A DNA stretch of 64,000 nt from Phycisphaeraceae bacterium (GCA_020639135.1 JACKHE010000003.1:372001-436000); one strand, 5' to 3'. Numbered from the stretch's first letter, positions 44,095 to 53,719 are shown. Program-made: numbers and translations. Notes: generated from the sequence alone by a model not told the origin.

Positions 44095-44238
44095 CTGCAT
44101 TCAGCCGTCGCGCAGCGGCATCCTCAACATCCACGCCCGAAACCCACCCCGCGCGCATCAGTACCATCAGCAGCCGGGGCGGCGGCCACCAACCCACACA
44201 CCACACACCAGCAGTGGGGGTATCGGGGAAGCGCCGCC

Positions 44239-45210
44239 ATGCCATACCGACTCCAGCTCCTCCTGAGCGTCATCATCTTCATGCTCATCGCACCCGCGCT
44301 CATCCTCCTCGCCGCCACCAGCGCGCCCGCGACCACAGACGACAGCCCTGACGGCGTCTTCGTCGTCAGCGGATTCAACTCCGACTCCCTCGCCGTCTTC
44401 GACGCCCGCACCGGCGCCGTCCGCCGCGTCATCAACGACGGCCACCTCGACGGCCCCCTCGCGATGGCCCTCGCCCATTCCCGGCGCGAGCTCCTCGTCT
44501 GCTCCGAACTCACCGCCTCCGTCGAGCGCTACAGCACCGACACCTGGGAACACCTCGGCGCCTTCGTCGAGCCCGGCGCCGGCGGCATCGCCAAACCCTG
44601 CGGCATCGCCGTCGCCCCCGACGGCAAGTCCATCTTCGTCTCCGACTTCAAGAACAGCGCCGTCCTGCGCTACGACGCCGACACCGGCGCCTTCCTGGGC
44701 GTCGCCGTCATGCCCCATGCCGGCGGCCTCTCGGGCCCCGACGTCGGCATGGCATTCACCCCCGAGGGCGAGCTCATCGTCCCCAGCTTCTGGAACCACC
44801 GCCTCGTCGAGTTCGACCCCGACCTCTTCCCCACACCCGAGGGCGACGCCATCGCCACCGCCGACCAGGGCGTCAACAACCCCCGCACCATCCTCCCCAT
44901 GCCCGACGGCTCCTTCCTCCTGACCAACGAGGGCGCCGCAACCGTCCTCCGCTTCAACAGGGACCAGTCCCTCTTCGGCCTCCTCATCGACGACGACCCC
45001 GACACCATCGCCGACGAATCCGGCGGCCTCACCGCCCCCTCCGGCATGACCCTCGGACCCGACGGCAACCTCTACATCACCGACGTCAAACGCAGCGCCG
45101 TCCTCCGATACCACCCCGGCGACGGCGCCTACATCGACACCTTCATCCAACCCGGCGCCGCCAACCTCGACGCCCCGACCTTCATCACCTACATCCCCCC
45201 GCAGCGCTGA
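44239..45210 (+). CDS. Secreted NHL/SMP-30-like beta-propeller protein
   Basis: A 323-residue protein with an N-terminal hydrophobic signal or anchor (LLSVIIFMLIAPALILLAAT). Repeating strands of about 45 residues such as KPCGIAVAPDGKSIFVSDFK and TLGPDGNLYITDVKRSAVLR are typical of NHL or SMP-30-type propellers. Role unknown; probably an extracytoplasmic binding protein. It is followed by family C and B palindromes at 45215-45291. Confidence 0.78.
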   Translation: MPYRLQLLLSVIIFMLIAPALILLAATSAPATTDDSPDGVFVVSGFNSDSLAVFDARTGAVRRVINDGHLDGPLAMALAHSRRELLVCSELTASVERYSTDTWEHLGAFVEPGAGGIAKPCGIAVAPDGKSIFVSDFKNSAVLRYDADTGAFLGVAVMPHAGGLSGPDVGMAFTPEGELIVPSFWNHRLVEFDPDLFPTPEGDAIATADQGVNNPRTILPMPDGSFLLTNEGAATVLRFNRDQSLFGLLIDDDPDTIADESGGLTAPSGMTLGPDGNLYITDVKRSAVLRYHPGDGAYIDTFIQPGAANLDAPTFITYIPPQR

Positions 45211-45214
45211 CCCC

Positions 45215-45291
45215 TGGACGCCGAGTCTGAGCGCAGCGAAGGCTCGGATATCTGGAACTCAGGCGCCGTGGTATGGCACAGCCATGCCGCG
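45215..45291. repeat. Family C plus family B palindromes
   Basis: Family C at 45215-45252, then family B at 45263-45291 with stem TATGGC/GCCATGCC, almost the same as the copy at 4661 upstream of gyrA. Confidence 0.75.
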
Positions 45292-45296
45292 CCGAT

Positions 45297-45599
45297 TCAC
45301 CCCGCCCCACTCCCCCGAACCATCCACCACACCACCGCGCCCCACCCCACCAGGTGCGCCGCCCCGATCGCCCAGAACACCGCCGAGTACCCCCGCTTGA
45401 GCGTCTTGTGCCGCAGCAGACGCCGCGCCAGCAGCGCCCCGGGCCACCCGAAGCACAGCTCGAGCAGGTGCAGCCGCGCCTCCGGGATCCGCCGATTCCC
45501 CAGCGCCGCGGCCCGCTTGTCCACCGCGTAGGCCAGGAACGCCACGACGCTCATCGCCCCGTACACCCCGATCACCACCCCGATCACCACCGGATTCAT
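45297..45599 (-). CDS. DUF1294 family membrane protein
   Basis: About 100 residues starting MNPVVIGVVIGVYGAMSVVA. The DUF1294 pattern is clear: AYAVDKRAAALGNRRIPEAR then LHLLELCFGWPGALLARRLL, and RHKTLKRGYSAVFW. These small membrane proteins have no proven function. An in-frame start at 45614 adds five residues. The gene is convergent with the propeller gene and bounded by palindromes on both sides. Confidence 0.85.
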   Translation of the reverse strand: MNPVVIGVVIGVYGAMSVVAFLAYAVDKRAAALGNRRIPEARLHLLELCFGWPGALLARRLLRHKTLKRGYSAVFWAIGAAHLVGWGAVVWWMVRGSGAG

Positions 45600-45613
45600 G
45601 AAATCCTCCCTCA

Positions 45614-45649
45614 CACGCCTGGGATGAGGCCCCGCGAATCCCAGGATCC
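45614..45649. repeat. Family D palindrome
   Basis: ACGCCTGGGATGAGGCCCCG then CGAATCCCAGG, between the DUF1294 gene and the pseudopilin gene. Confidence 0.75.
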
Positions 45650-45715
45650 TCTGACGTCCTCAGCAATACAATACCCCGGGGATGCGTTGAACCGATGCAG
45701 CCCCCGGAGGCCCCA

Positions 45716-46315
45716 ATGCCATCAGTACGCCCTGACTCCCCCCGCCGCGGCTTCTCGCTCATCGAGCTCCTCGTCACGATCTCGGTGATCGCGATCCTCA
45801 TCGGGATCCTCATCCCCGTGCTGCCGCGCGTGTACGACTCCGCGCACCGCACCGCGTGCCAGGCCAACCTGCGCAGCGTCTCGCAGGCCTTCACGATGCA
45901 CCTCAACGACCACAAGGACGCCTACCCCGAGGCCCGCTACATGCCCAAGCCCTGGCTCAGCGGCGACCCCAACCCCTCGCTCAACGAGGCCCTCGCCAAC
46001 TACCTCGAGGGCGATGACTCCCGAGTCTGGGAATGCCCCGGCGATTCCATCGTGTACGGGTACGAGTACATCGAGGACAGCAAGCCCCACACCTGCCCCA
46101 GCTCCTACACCTACACCTCCGCGCTCTCGGGCATCACCATCGAGGAATCCTTCTTCGTCCGCTTCCTCAACTTCCAGCCCGACGAGGTCGTCGTCCTCCG
46201 CGACTTCGACGGCGGCTCCTTCGAAACACAGACCGGCGACAACGTCCAGGTCGATTTCTTCCACGCCGAACGCAACTACCTCTTCGGCGACGGCCACGTC
46301 GGCCTCCTCGAATAA
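45716..46315 (+). CDS. Type II secretion pseudopilin-like protein
   Basis: About 199 residues with a prepilin cleavage/methylation site GFSLIELLVTISVIAILIGI (Gly before Phe, Glu at +5), and a C-terminal FFHAERNYLFGDGHVGLLE block like the DUF1559-type planctomycete pseudopilins. Such proteins are abundant in planctomycetes and are probably assembled by type II-like machinery. No other secretion genes lie nearby. Start: ATG 45716 rather than the upstream ATG 45695. Confidence 0.85.
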   Translation: MPSVRPDSPRRGFSLIELLVTISVIAILIGILIPVLPRVYDSAHRTACQANLRSVSQAFTMHLNDHKDAYPEARYMPKPWLSGDPNPSLNEALANYLEGDDSRVWECPGDSIVYGYEYIEDSKPHTCPSSYTYTSALSGITIEESFFVRFLNFQPDEVVVLRDFDGGSFETQTGDNVQVDFFHAERNYLFGDGHVGLLE

Positions 46316-46329
46316 CGAATCGATTCGGG

Positions 46330-46377
46330 CGCCGTGGTATCCGCCGGGTGCCGTGGCAACGCGCAGCTTTGCCACGT
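46330..46377. repeat. Composite family B palindrome
   Basis: A truncated family B (CGCCGTGGTATCCGCCGG) directly followed by a second element with arms CGTGGCAA and TTTGCCACG. Head-to-tail truncation suggests insertion of one element into another. Confidence 0.65.
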
Positions 46378-46406
46378 TTCACATCACGTTCCCCAGGAAC
46401 ACCCCC

Positions 46407-47135
46407 ATGTCCAACAACACCCACACCACCTACAACCTCGACGAAGCCCTCAGCGCCGGACGCCAGTCCATCGACGCCAAGTGGTCGAAGAAGACCAGGC
46501 GCATCGTCACCGCCAGCGCCATCGTCGTCACCCTCGGCGCCATCTCCGGCGGGCTCTGGGCCGCCTCCGCCTACTCCACGCCCGGCCTGCCCAGGACCGC
46601 CGAGGAAGCCCTCGCCGTCCTCGGCACGCCCAAGTTCGAGCGCATGAGCGAGGACCGCAAATCCGCCTACGCCGAGGAGGCCGGCCGGCTCCTCCGCGAC
46701 CTCCCCGAAGAGGACCGCCGAGCCATGTTCCGCGACGAGGAGCAGCGCGACGCGATGCGCGCCCTCATGGAGCAGCGCATGGCCGACATGGCCCGCGCCA
46801 TTGCTCGCGGCGAAACCCCGGACTTCACCCGGATGTTCGGCGACCGACCCCCCAGGCCACCCCGCGACGACGCCGATCGCCAGCGCCAACGCGAGGAGAT
46901 GACCGAAGAGGAACGCGCCGCCCGCCGTGCCGAAATGCAGGAGCGCATGCGCGAGCGAATCACCGAGTCCTACAAGTCCGGCAACGCCCAGAACAGCGCC
47001 CTCATGGGTGAGATGTTCCGCTCCGGCGCCGGCTTCCGAGGCCCCGGCGGCGGCCCCGGCGGCAGAGGCGGCGGCGGCGGTGACCGAGGCGGACAAGGTG
47101 GAGGCGGACAAGGTGGAGGCGGAACCCGGGGCTGA
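46407..47135 (+). CDS. Single-pass membrane protein with Gly-rich tail
   Basis: A 242-residue protein: N-terminal cytoplasmic segment, one transmembrane helix (IVTASAIVVTLGAISGGLWA), a charged helical part rich in Glu/Arg (RAARRAEMQERMRERI), and a terminal Gly-rich run (GFRGPGGGPGGRGGGGGDRG). It is not recognised. The helix and charge pattern suggests a coiled-coil scaffold. The Gly-rich tail may be disordered. It is flanked by palindromes. Confidence 0.65.
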   Translation: MSNNTHTTYNLDEALSAGRQSIDAKWSKKTRRIVTASAIVVTLGAISGGLWAASAYSTPGLPRTAEEALAVLGTPKFERMSEDRKSAYAEEAGRLLRDLPEEDRRAMFRDEEQRDAMRALMEQRMADMARAIARGETPDFTRMFGDRPPRPPRDDADRQRQREEMTEEERAARRAEMQERMRERITESYKSGNAQNSALMGEMFRSGAGFRGPGGGPGGRGGGGGDRGGQGGGGQGGGGTRG

Positions 47136-47143
47136 CCCTACCC

Positions 47144-47280
47144 ACGCCCGGGATGAGCAAAGCGAATCCCGGGGTCCCCCCGCATGGACGCCGAGTCTGA
47201 GCGCAGCGAAGGCTCGGATCTTCCCCACCTCACCCCCCCAGGTCGGCCACGCCGGAGCGGTCGATCCGCGCAGCGGATCG
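47144..47280. repeat. Palindrome cluster (families D and C plus a short hairpin)
   Basis: Family D at 47144-47177, family C at 47185-47221, and a GATCCGCGCAGCGGATC hairpin at about 47264-47280. All lie in the gap before the kinase gene. Confidence 0.7.
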
Positions 47281-47363
47281 GGTGACAGGGCGTTGCATCA
47301 CGCCGCGCCGCGGCGCTCCACGCCAACCCCACAACCCCCGATCCTGCGATACTCTCCCCCGCG

Positions 47364-48110
47364 ATGCCCACCATCCCCGAGAGCCGCAGCGTCGGCCCCT
47401 ACAACCTCAAGCCCGGACGCATCATCGGCGCCAAGTACCAGATCGACAGCCGCCTCGGCTCCGGCTGGGAGGGCGAGGTGTACCGCGTCATCGAGAAACG
47501 CTCCGGCGCCGTCCGCGCCATCAAGCTCTTCTATCCCAAACGCAACAAGGGCGGCAAGACCTCGACCTTCTACGCACGGAAGCTCGAACGACTCCGCGAC
47601 TGCGGCCTCGTCGTCAAGTACCACCACACCGAGAGCCTCACACTCGCCGGACAGCGCGTCGTCGCACTCGTCTCCGAATGCGCCGAGGGCGCCGTCCTCG
47701 ACGAGATCATCAAACGAGCCCGCGGCCGACACCTCCCCGACCAGGAGGCTCTCATGATCCTTCACCGGATCGTCGAAGGCCTCGTCCAGATCCACGCCAG
47801 GGGCGACTACCACGGCGATGTCCACGGACGCAACGTCCTCGTCAAACGCGTCGGCGTCTTCTTCGATCTCAGGCTCTTCGACTTCTACAACTTCGGCGCC
47901 CCGACCGCCGCCAGACGCCGCGACGACATCATCGACTGCATCCGGCTCTTCTACGACATGCTCGGGGGACAGCCCCGGTACGCCCACGCGAGGCCCGAGT
48001 TCAAGCACATCATCGCCGGCCTCCGCCACGACATCATCCTCCGGCGTTTCCCCACCGCGCCGAAACTCCTCCACCACATCGAGACGTTCGCCTGGGGCGA
48101 TCAGCGCTGA
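47364..48110 (+). CDS. Protein kinase-like protein
   Basis: A 248-residue protein with a eukaryotic-type kinase fold: glycine-rich loop LGSGWEGEVYRV, lysine in AIKLFYPK, catalytic loop YHGDVHGRNVLV (HGD in place of HRD, with a catalytic-loop Asn) and a metal-binding region LFDFYNFG in place of the canonical DFG. Atypical motifs suggest a divergent or weak kinase. Its stop overlaps by 10 bp the end of a convergent PP2C phosphatase gene, a natural antagonistic pair. Confidence 0.78.
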   Translation: MPTIPESRSVGPYNLKPGRIIGAKYQIDSRLGSGWEGEVYRVIEKRSGAVRAIKLFYPKRNKGGKTSTFYARKLERLRDCGLVVKYHHTESLTLAGQRVVALVSECAEGAVLDEIIKRARGRHLPDQEALMILHRIVEGLVQIHARGDYHGDVHGRNVLVKRVGVFFDLRLFDFYNFGAPTAARRRDDIIDCIRLFYDMLGGQPRYAHARPEFKHIIAGLRHDIILRRFPTAPKLLHHIETFAWGDQR

Positions 48111-48952
48111 CCGCCGCCGCTCACCGCCGGACGGTACGCGATCAGCGACAGGTCGTCCGGATGCCCCGGGACCCCGTGCTCCTCCTCAACCATCCGCGCC
48201 CGGCTCAGCGCCGTCATCGCCTCGACACGCTCAAGCAGCGGACCCGAACGCACACCCGCGATGATCTCCGGCGCGTACAGGTTGTCGCACAGCCCGTCCG
48301 ACGCCAGCAGCACCGTGTCCCGCGGCCGGAGCGCGATCGGCGGCCCGACATCGACGCGCATCGACTCATCACCGACCACGTTGAGCACGATGTACCGGTC
48401 GTCGTGGTGGATCGCCTCGTGCTCCGTCATGATCCCCGACTCCACCGCGTACCCCGTCAGCGAGTGTGCGATCGCGCTGTACCGCTCGCGGCCGCGCTGC
48501 CCGACCACCAGCGCCATCGAGTCCCCGACATTCAGCACCCGCACCACGCCGCGCACAACGCACGCGCCCAGCAGCGTCGTCGCCGAACCCGCGCGCGTCT
48601 CCAGCACCGCGCGGTTCGCCGCGTCGAACCCCGCCAGCATCGCCAGCGTGAACGACTCGATCGTCGGCTCCGGGTCCATCTCCAGCACCGTCTCGTGCAG
48701 CGCGTCGATCGCCCGCGCCGCCGCCGCGTGCCCCGCAGGCATCCCCCCGCACCCGTCCGCCACCGCCAGCAGCAGCGACTCCTCCCCCAGCGCCGTGATC
48801 AGCACCGCGTCCTCGTTCACCGTCGTCTTCGCCGGCGACCGCACCGAGCAGAACACCGCCTCGCCCACCGGGCAACGGATCAGCGCCGGCGCCGCGCACA
48901 CCTCCTCCGTCAGCAGCACCGACTCCAGCAGGATGGTCGCTTCAGAGCTCAT
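48101..48952 (-). CDS. PP2C-type serine/threonine phosphatase
   Basis: A 283-residue PPM/PP2C phosphatase. Metal-binding motifs: VNEDAVLI, VADGCGGMPAGHAAAARAID, ASDGLCDN and the terminal HPDDLSLIA. It would dephosphorylate targets of the kinase encoded head-to-head downstream (10-bp overlap). Start chosen at the ATG 48952 (MSSEATILL); an upstream GTG at 48997 lacks fold character. Confidence 0.88.
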   Translation of the reverse strand: MSSEATILLESVLLTEEVCAAPALIRCPVGEAVFCSVRSPAKTTVNEDAVLITALGEESLLLAVADGCGGMPAGHAAAARAIDALHETVLEMDPEPTIESFTLAMLAGFDAANRAVLETRAGSATTLLGACVVRGVVRVLNVGDSMALVVGQRGRERYSAIAHSLTGYAVESGIMTEHEAIHHDDRYIVLNVVGDESMRVDVGPPIALRPRDTVLLASDGLCDNLYAPEIIAGVRSGPLLERVEAMTALSRARMVEEEHGVPGHPDDLSLIAYRPAVSGGGQR

Positions 48953-49080
48953 CTTCGACACCGCCAGCCGACAGGCCCCGCCTGGTTCGCGCGCCACATC
49001 CTACGGTACATCGTCCCGACTCGGCGACGACTCCAGACCACGCGACTTTCCGCCGCCCACGGCCAAGGATCGCACGCCCC

Positions 49081-50319
49081 ATGCCCGCAAACCCGGACAA
49101 CCCGACGCCGCCCCCCGACACCCGCGATGCGCTCCTCTTCCTCACCAGGATGGCCGGCGCCCTCGGCGCTCACGGCGCCGCCGCGCACCGGCTCGAGGAC
49201 GCGCTCTCCGCCTGCGCCAGACGCCTCGGTGTCCACGCCGAGTTCTTCGCGACACCCACCGGCGTCTTCGTCACCGTCGGAGACCTCGACAACCAGCGCA
49301 CCCGCATCACGCCGATCGAGTCCTTCGAGGTCAACATCGAGAAGCTCACCCTCCTCGACAGGACGCTCACCGACACCGCCGAAGGCGCCATCGACGTCCG
49401 CGAGGGCCTCGCACAGATCGAACGCATCCTCGCCGCCCCGCCCAGGTTCGGGCCCGTCGTCACCACGGCCTCCTTCGCCGCCATCTCCGCCTCCGCAACC
49501 GTCTTCTTCAAGGGATCCGTCGCCGACGCCGCCACGGCCGGCGTCATCGGCCTCGTCGTCGGCGCGCTCGCCTCCTTCGCCTCGCGCGACCGATCTCTCG
49601 CGCGCGTCCTCGAGTTCGTCTCCGGCGCCGCAGCCGCGATCATCGCGACATTCGCCGCGCTCATCACCGGCGGCGCCGCCGACCCCGCCACCGCGATGCT
49701 CGCCGGACTCATCGTCCTCGTCCCGGGCCTCACCCTCACCACCGCCGTCAACGAGCTCGCCACCAGGCACCTCGTCTCAGGCTCCGCCAGACTCATGGGC
49801 GCCCTCATCGTCTTCGTGATGATCGGATTCGGCGTCGCCGTCGGCCTCCGCATCGGCGCGCTGCTGCCAGTCGAACCCGGCGCCGTCGCCGCGCACTTCC
49901 CCGACTGGTTCGACCCCGTCGCGCTGCTCATCACCGCCTTCCCGCTCGTCGTCCTCTTCCGCACCGGACCCAACCAGATCCTCTGGGTCCTCCTCGCCGC
50001 GCTCATCGGCTATTCCGGCGCTCGCCTGGGCGCCATCACCCTCGGGCCGGGGCTGGGCGCCTGCATCGGCGCCTTCCTCGTCGGCGCCACGAGCAACGCC
50101 TGCGCCAGGATCCTCAACAGGCCCGCCGCCGTCATGACCGCGCCCGGCATCCTCCTCCTCGTCCCCGGATCAATCGGCTTCCGCAGCGTCGCCAGCCTCC
50201 TCAACCACGATGTCATCGCCGGCGTCGAAACCGCCTTCGGCATGCTCATGGTCGCCGCCGCCATCGTCACCGGACTCCTGCTCGCCAACGTCGTCGTTCC
50301 GCCAAGACGAGCGCTCTGA
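49081..50319 (+). CDS. ThrE-type threonine/serine exporter family protein
   Basis: A 412-residue membrane protein of the ThrE/YjjP-YjjB (DUF1212 plus DUF3815) family. The N-terminal soluble part (FLTRMAGALGAHGAAAHRLE) matches the DUF1212 domain and about nine hydrophobic segments follow, including LIVLVPGLTLTTAVNELATR. It exports small amino acids or organic acids in known members; substrate here is unproven. The gene is divergent from the phosphatase gene. Confidence 0.85.
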   Translation: MPANPDNPTPPPDTRDALLFLTRMAGALGAHGAAAHRLEDALSACARRLGVHAEFFATPTGVFVTVGDLDNQRTRITPIESFEVNIEKLTLLDRTLTDTAEGAIDVREGLAQIERILAAPPRFGPVVTTASFAAISASATVFFKGSVADAATAGVIGLVVGALASFASRDRSLARVLEFVSGAAAAIIATFAALITGGAADPATAMLAGLIVLVPGLTLTTAVNELATRHLVSGSARLMGALIVFVMIGFGVAVGLRIGALLPVEPGAVAAHFPDWFDPVALLITAFPLVVLFRTGPNQILWVLLAALIGYSGARLGAITLGPGLGACIGAFLVGATSNACARILNRPAAVMTAPGILLLVPGSIGFRSVASLLNHDVIAGVETAFGMLMVAAAIVTGLLLANVVVPPRRAL

Positions 50320-50322
50320 CGA

Positions 50323-50802
50323 TCACGCGGTGACCCGCTCCACCCGAACCTCCGCCAGGATCGAGTTCGCGATCGGGCACTGCTCGTGCGCCGCGTGGTG
50401 CAGCGCCGCCTCCTCCGCCGCGCTCGGCCGGCGCTCCCCCGAATACTCCGCCGCCACGTGCAGCGTGATCCCGCTGACAAAGGGGCGGCCCTCGTCGTTC
50501 TTCGTCATCACGCCCACCGCATTGTCCGTGTACCGCGCCACCGCGTACCCCGCCCTCGACGCCAGCCACAGGAACGTCAGCATGTGGCAGCTCGAAGCGC
50601 TCGCCACCAGCGCCTCCTCCGGGTCCACCGCCTCCTCCACGCCCCGCGGCGGCCTCACCACCGCCGGATCGGGCGACCCCGGCACCGTAATCCCGCCATC
50701 AAACCGCCACTCGTGCGCCCGGCTGTACCGCCCGCGCACAAAGTCCTCGTCGCCGACCCCGTCCGGACGCACCCACTCGACAGTCGCAACATGCTCGCTC
50801 AT
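50323..50802 (-). CDS. OsmC family protein
   Basis: A 159-residue OsmC/Ohr-type peroxide-reducing protein. Both redox cysteines appear in the expected contexts: SASSCHMLTFLWLA and AHEQCPIANSI. The start is the ATG at 50802. Family members reduce organic hydroperoxides. It is convergent with the exporter gene, 3 bp apart. Confidence 0.88.
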   Translation of the reverse strand: MSEHVATVEWVRPDGVGDEDFVRGRYSRAHEWRFDGGITVPGSPDPAVVRPPRGVEEAVDPEEALVASASSCHMLTFLWLASRAGYAVARYTDNAVGVMTKNDEGRPFVSGITLHVAAEYSGERRPSAAEEAALHHAAHEQCPIANSILAEVRVERVTA

Positions 50803-50887
50803 GACCAAAGTGTACCGGACGCCGCGATCGCGCATCCGTGACCAACACGCCTCGAAGGAGCGAAACGAATCCCGGGTTCGAACCGAC

Positions 50888-51580
50888 TCACCGCGCCCAA
50901 ACCACACACATCGTGATCGGCGTCCCCCGCAGCCCGGCCCACTTGGGCTTGCCCGCGACATACTCCTCGTCGATCAAACCCTCGCGCACCTCCACCAGCC
51001 GCAGCCCCGCCGCAACCCCCGCGTCCACGTGCTCCTCGAACGTGTGCAGATGCGTCTCGATCGTGATCGCCGCGCCGTCATCCCGGTGATAGTGCGTCGG
51101 CATCCCCACCGTCGTCATGAACTGCGGGTGCATCCCGATGTTCACGAACCACCCGCCCGGCGCCAGGAGCCGCGCCGCCTCCGCGTACAGCGGCCCGAGA
51201 TCCGCGAGGTGCTCATCCACCAGCGACGATGTCGCGAGCGTGTACGCCCCGCACTCAAACGGCGTCCCGCGCAGGTCCCCAACGCGCAGCTCCGTGTAGA
51301 TCCCGCGCGCTCGCGCACGATCGAGCATCTCCGGCGTCAGGTCCTGCCCGTCAACGCGACCAACGCCTCGACCACGCAGCCAGGCCCCGACACGCCCTGT
51401 CCCGCAGGCCAGATCCACGGCCCGGTCAACGCGCGCCCAGTCCACCGATCGAACCCGCTCCAGCAGACGCAGATCCATCTCGTCGCGCACTGAAGTCTCG
51501 TACGTCGCCGCCCACTCCCCGTACCCGCTCGCCGCATCGGTGACCGGGTACCCGCGCTGATCAAAGGATGAAAAATCCAT
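50888..51580 (-). CDS. SAM-dependent methyltransferase
   Basis: A 230-residue class I methyltransferase. SAM-binding motif I is AVDLACGTGRVGAWL, with the next acidic strand VDGQDLTPEMLDRAR. The last third (DEEYVAGKPKWAGLRGTPIT) resembles UbiE/methyltransferase type 11/25 families of unknown substrate. The start is the ATG at 51580 (MDFSSFDQRGYPVTD); a much longer upstream frame is noise. Confidence 0.85.
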   Translation of the reverse strand: MDFSSFDQRGYPVTDAASGYGEWAATYETSVRDEMDLRLLERVRSVDWARVDRAVDLACGTGRVGAWLRGRGVGRVDGQDLTPEMLDRARARGIYTELRVGDLRGTPFECGAYTLATSSLVDEHLADLGPLYAEAARLLAPGGWFVNIGMHPQFMTTVGMPTHYHRDDGAAITIETHLHTFEEHVDAGVAAGLRLVEVREGLIDEEYVAGKPKWAGLRGTPITMCVVWAR

Positions 51581-51793
51581 GACCGCCAAGCGTAGCCACG
51601 TCATCGATCCCGATGGCCGCGCGGGCCCGGCGTGTCCTCGACACCGATGACACAACCCAGATCCTGACGTCAGCAGCCTGGATGTCCCGATGAATCCGGC
51701 AGATTCCGCCGATCGGCGTTGACATTCCCGCGTTCTCGCGGACAATGCCTCCGCACCACTCGCACACCGGGGCAACCAGGAGAACGAGCCATC

Positions 51794-52681
51794 ATGAACC
51801 GCCACAAGCACGCCAACACCCTCGCTGTCGCCGCGCTCGCGGCCATCGCCATCGCCGCGGCCTCCCCCGCCGACGCCGCGCGCCGAGGCGCCGCCCCACC
51901 GGTCGATTCCGTCGGCGACGTCAAGAGCGCCAACGACCTGGACATCGCCCTCGCGCTGGATTCCGAAACCGCCGCCGGCGACAACGACTCCTTCGCCTCC
52001 GCCAAACCCATCGCCGCGCCAAACGACGACCGCTTCGCCCTCCGCGGCGAGCTCACCAAGACCGACGGCGACGGCATGTGCCGCGACGTGGACTTCTTCA
52101 CCATTTCCGGCCTCGCGCCCTCGACCAGCTACAACATCACCCAGTTCGGCGACATCAACGACAAGATGATCGTCGGTGTCTTCGACGAGAGCGGCCAGAT
52201 CACCGCCGTCAGCGACCTCGGCAAGGTCAGCGCCACCGCCGACGCTGACGGCGTCATCGTGATCGCGGGCGCCTCCGCGGAGGATCAGGACTTCGACGGC
52301 GCCAACGACTCCACCGCGCAGCCCCACGGCCTCTGCGGCGGGTACTACCTCGTCATCGAGCTGCCCGTCCTCGGCGATCTCACCGGCGACTCCGCCGTCA
52401 ACGTCGATGACGTCCGCGCCATGCTCGCCCTCTTCGGCGACACCGATTCCCCGCAGGCCGATCTCGACCTCGACGGCATCGTGGACTCCGACGACCTGCG
52501 CATCATCGCCGACCTCGTCACGGACAAGAAGGGCAGGCGCATCGCCAACAACAAGGCGACGAAGTTCGAGCGCCAGGCGAAACGCCAGGGCCTTTCAAAG
52601 GAGGAGGTCGCCCGGCGGTCTAAGCTCCTCAGCCAGAACCCGATCGACAAGGACACACCGGCCGACAGCCGGAGTCGCTGA
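51794..52681 (+). CDS. Secreted protein with dockerin-like EF-hand repeats
   Basis: A 295-residue protein with signal peptide (LAVAALAAIAIAAASPADAA). A beta-rich pre-peptidase C-terminal-like region precedes two calcium-binding repeats, GDLTGDSAVNVDDVRAMLAL and ADLDLDGIVDSDDLRIIADL, which form a dockerin-type module. The C-terminal tail is charged. Dockerin modules in planctomycetes are usually on secreted proteins. No cohesin is in the window. Confidence 0.82.
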   Translation: MNRHKHANTLAVAALAAIAIAAASPADAARRGAAPPVDSVGDVKSANDLDIALALDSETAAGDNDSFASAKPIAAPNDDRFALRGELTKTDGDGMCRDVDFFTISGLAPSTSYNITQFGDINDKMIVGVFDESGQITAVSDLGKVSATADADGVIVIAGASAEDQDFDGANDSTAQPHGLCGGYYLVIELPVLGDLTGDSAVNVDDVRAMLALFGDTDSPQADLDLDGIVDSDDLRIIADLVTDKKGRRIANNKATKFERQAKRQGLSKEEVARRSKLLSQNPIDKDTPADSRSR

Positions 52682-52811
52682 GCCGAGCGGCGCGCGCCCG
52701 GTCCCGGTCGATCCGCCGGATTTTCATGGTGTTCCCGCCGCGGTTGCGGTAGGGTGCGGGTGGGGCGCCCGGCGCCGTCGTCCTGTCACCCTGTCACCAG
52801 CGAGACACACC

Positions 52812-53669
52812 ATGATCCGGAACACACGCCGCTGCGCGATGCTCGCGCTCCTCGCCGCCGCCCCGTCCTTCGCCGGGGACCTGAACCCCCCGGCCGGCCC
52901 CGTCGCGCCGACCATGAAGACCCTCGATGAGGTCAGGCCCGGCACACCCATCCACCAGGCGGACATCCCCCTGAACATCACGGCGCCCGGCTCGTACTAC
53001 CTCGCCGAGAACATCTCGTTGCCGCCGATGGGCAGCGACATCGCGATCTTCGTCGCCGTGAGCAACGTCGCCATCGATCTCAACGGCTTCACCATCGACT
53101 GCCAGGACGTCGCCAACGACGCGTTCTTCGCGTCGGGGGTGGTGTTCTCCCAGGACGACGGGCTCGTCCGCAACGGGAGCGTCATCAACGCGAACCGCGG
53201 CGTCAACGCCGAGAGCACCCGGCGCGTCTTCATCGAGTCGGTCCGCGTCCTGACCAACAGCGACGGGATCGGGATCAAGGCCAGCTCCGACGCCACGGTC
53301 ATCGGCTGCACGGTCCGCGACGGATCGGTCGGCATCGACGCGCTCGACGCGAACAACTTCACCTTCCGGGACTGTCAGGTCACCGGCGCGACTTCGTGCT
53401 ACGACTTCCGGTTCAACAACAACGGGCTGCTCGACAACTGCATCGCGTTCGGCGGGAGCTTCGGCTACCGGCTCGGCACGTCGGTGCAGGACATGGTCTT
53501 CGTCGGCTGTGTGGCGAACAGCTGTTCCACCGGATTCAACGATGCAAGCGGGATGACGAACTTCTTCTACAGGAACATCGCTGTCCATTGCACCGCCGCG
53601 TACCTGAACGTGCCCAACGTCAGCGCGACGCCGGCGACGGCCGGGCCCTGGGACAACATCTCGCAGTGA
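52812..53669 (+). CDS. Secreted parallel beta-helix protein (paralog of 22959)
   Basis: A 285-residue protein with signal peptide (MLALLAAAPSFAG) and GDLNPPAGPVAPTMKTLDEV shared with the protein at 22959. Beta-helix repeats follow, for example VAIDLNGFTIDCQDVAN and ATVIGCTVRDGSVGIDA. Unlike its paralog it lies on the plus strand without an upstream palindrome. Function unknown. Confidence 0.8.
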   Translation: MIRNTRRCAMLALLAAAPSFAGDLNPPAGPVAPTMKTLDEVRPGTPIHQADIPLNITAPGSYYLAENISLPPMGSDIAIFVAVSNVAIDLNGFTIDCQDVANDAFFASGVVFSQDDGLVRNGSVINANRGVNAESTRRVFIESVRVLTNSDGIGIKASSDATVIGCTVRDGSVGIDALDANNFTFRDCQVTGATSCYDFRFNNNGLLDNCIAFGGSFGYRLGTSVQDMVFVGCVANSCSTGFNDASGMTNFFYRNIAVHCTAAYLNVPNVSATPATAGPWDNISQ

Positions 53670-53719
53670 GTCCGCGTTCATGATTCGGCGCCTTGCGAGG
53701 CCGGTTGCGCCCGGCGGGC

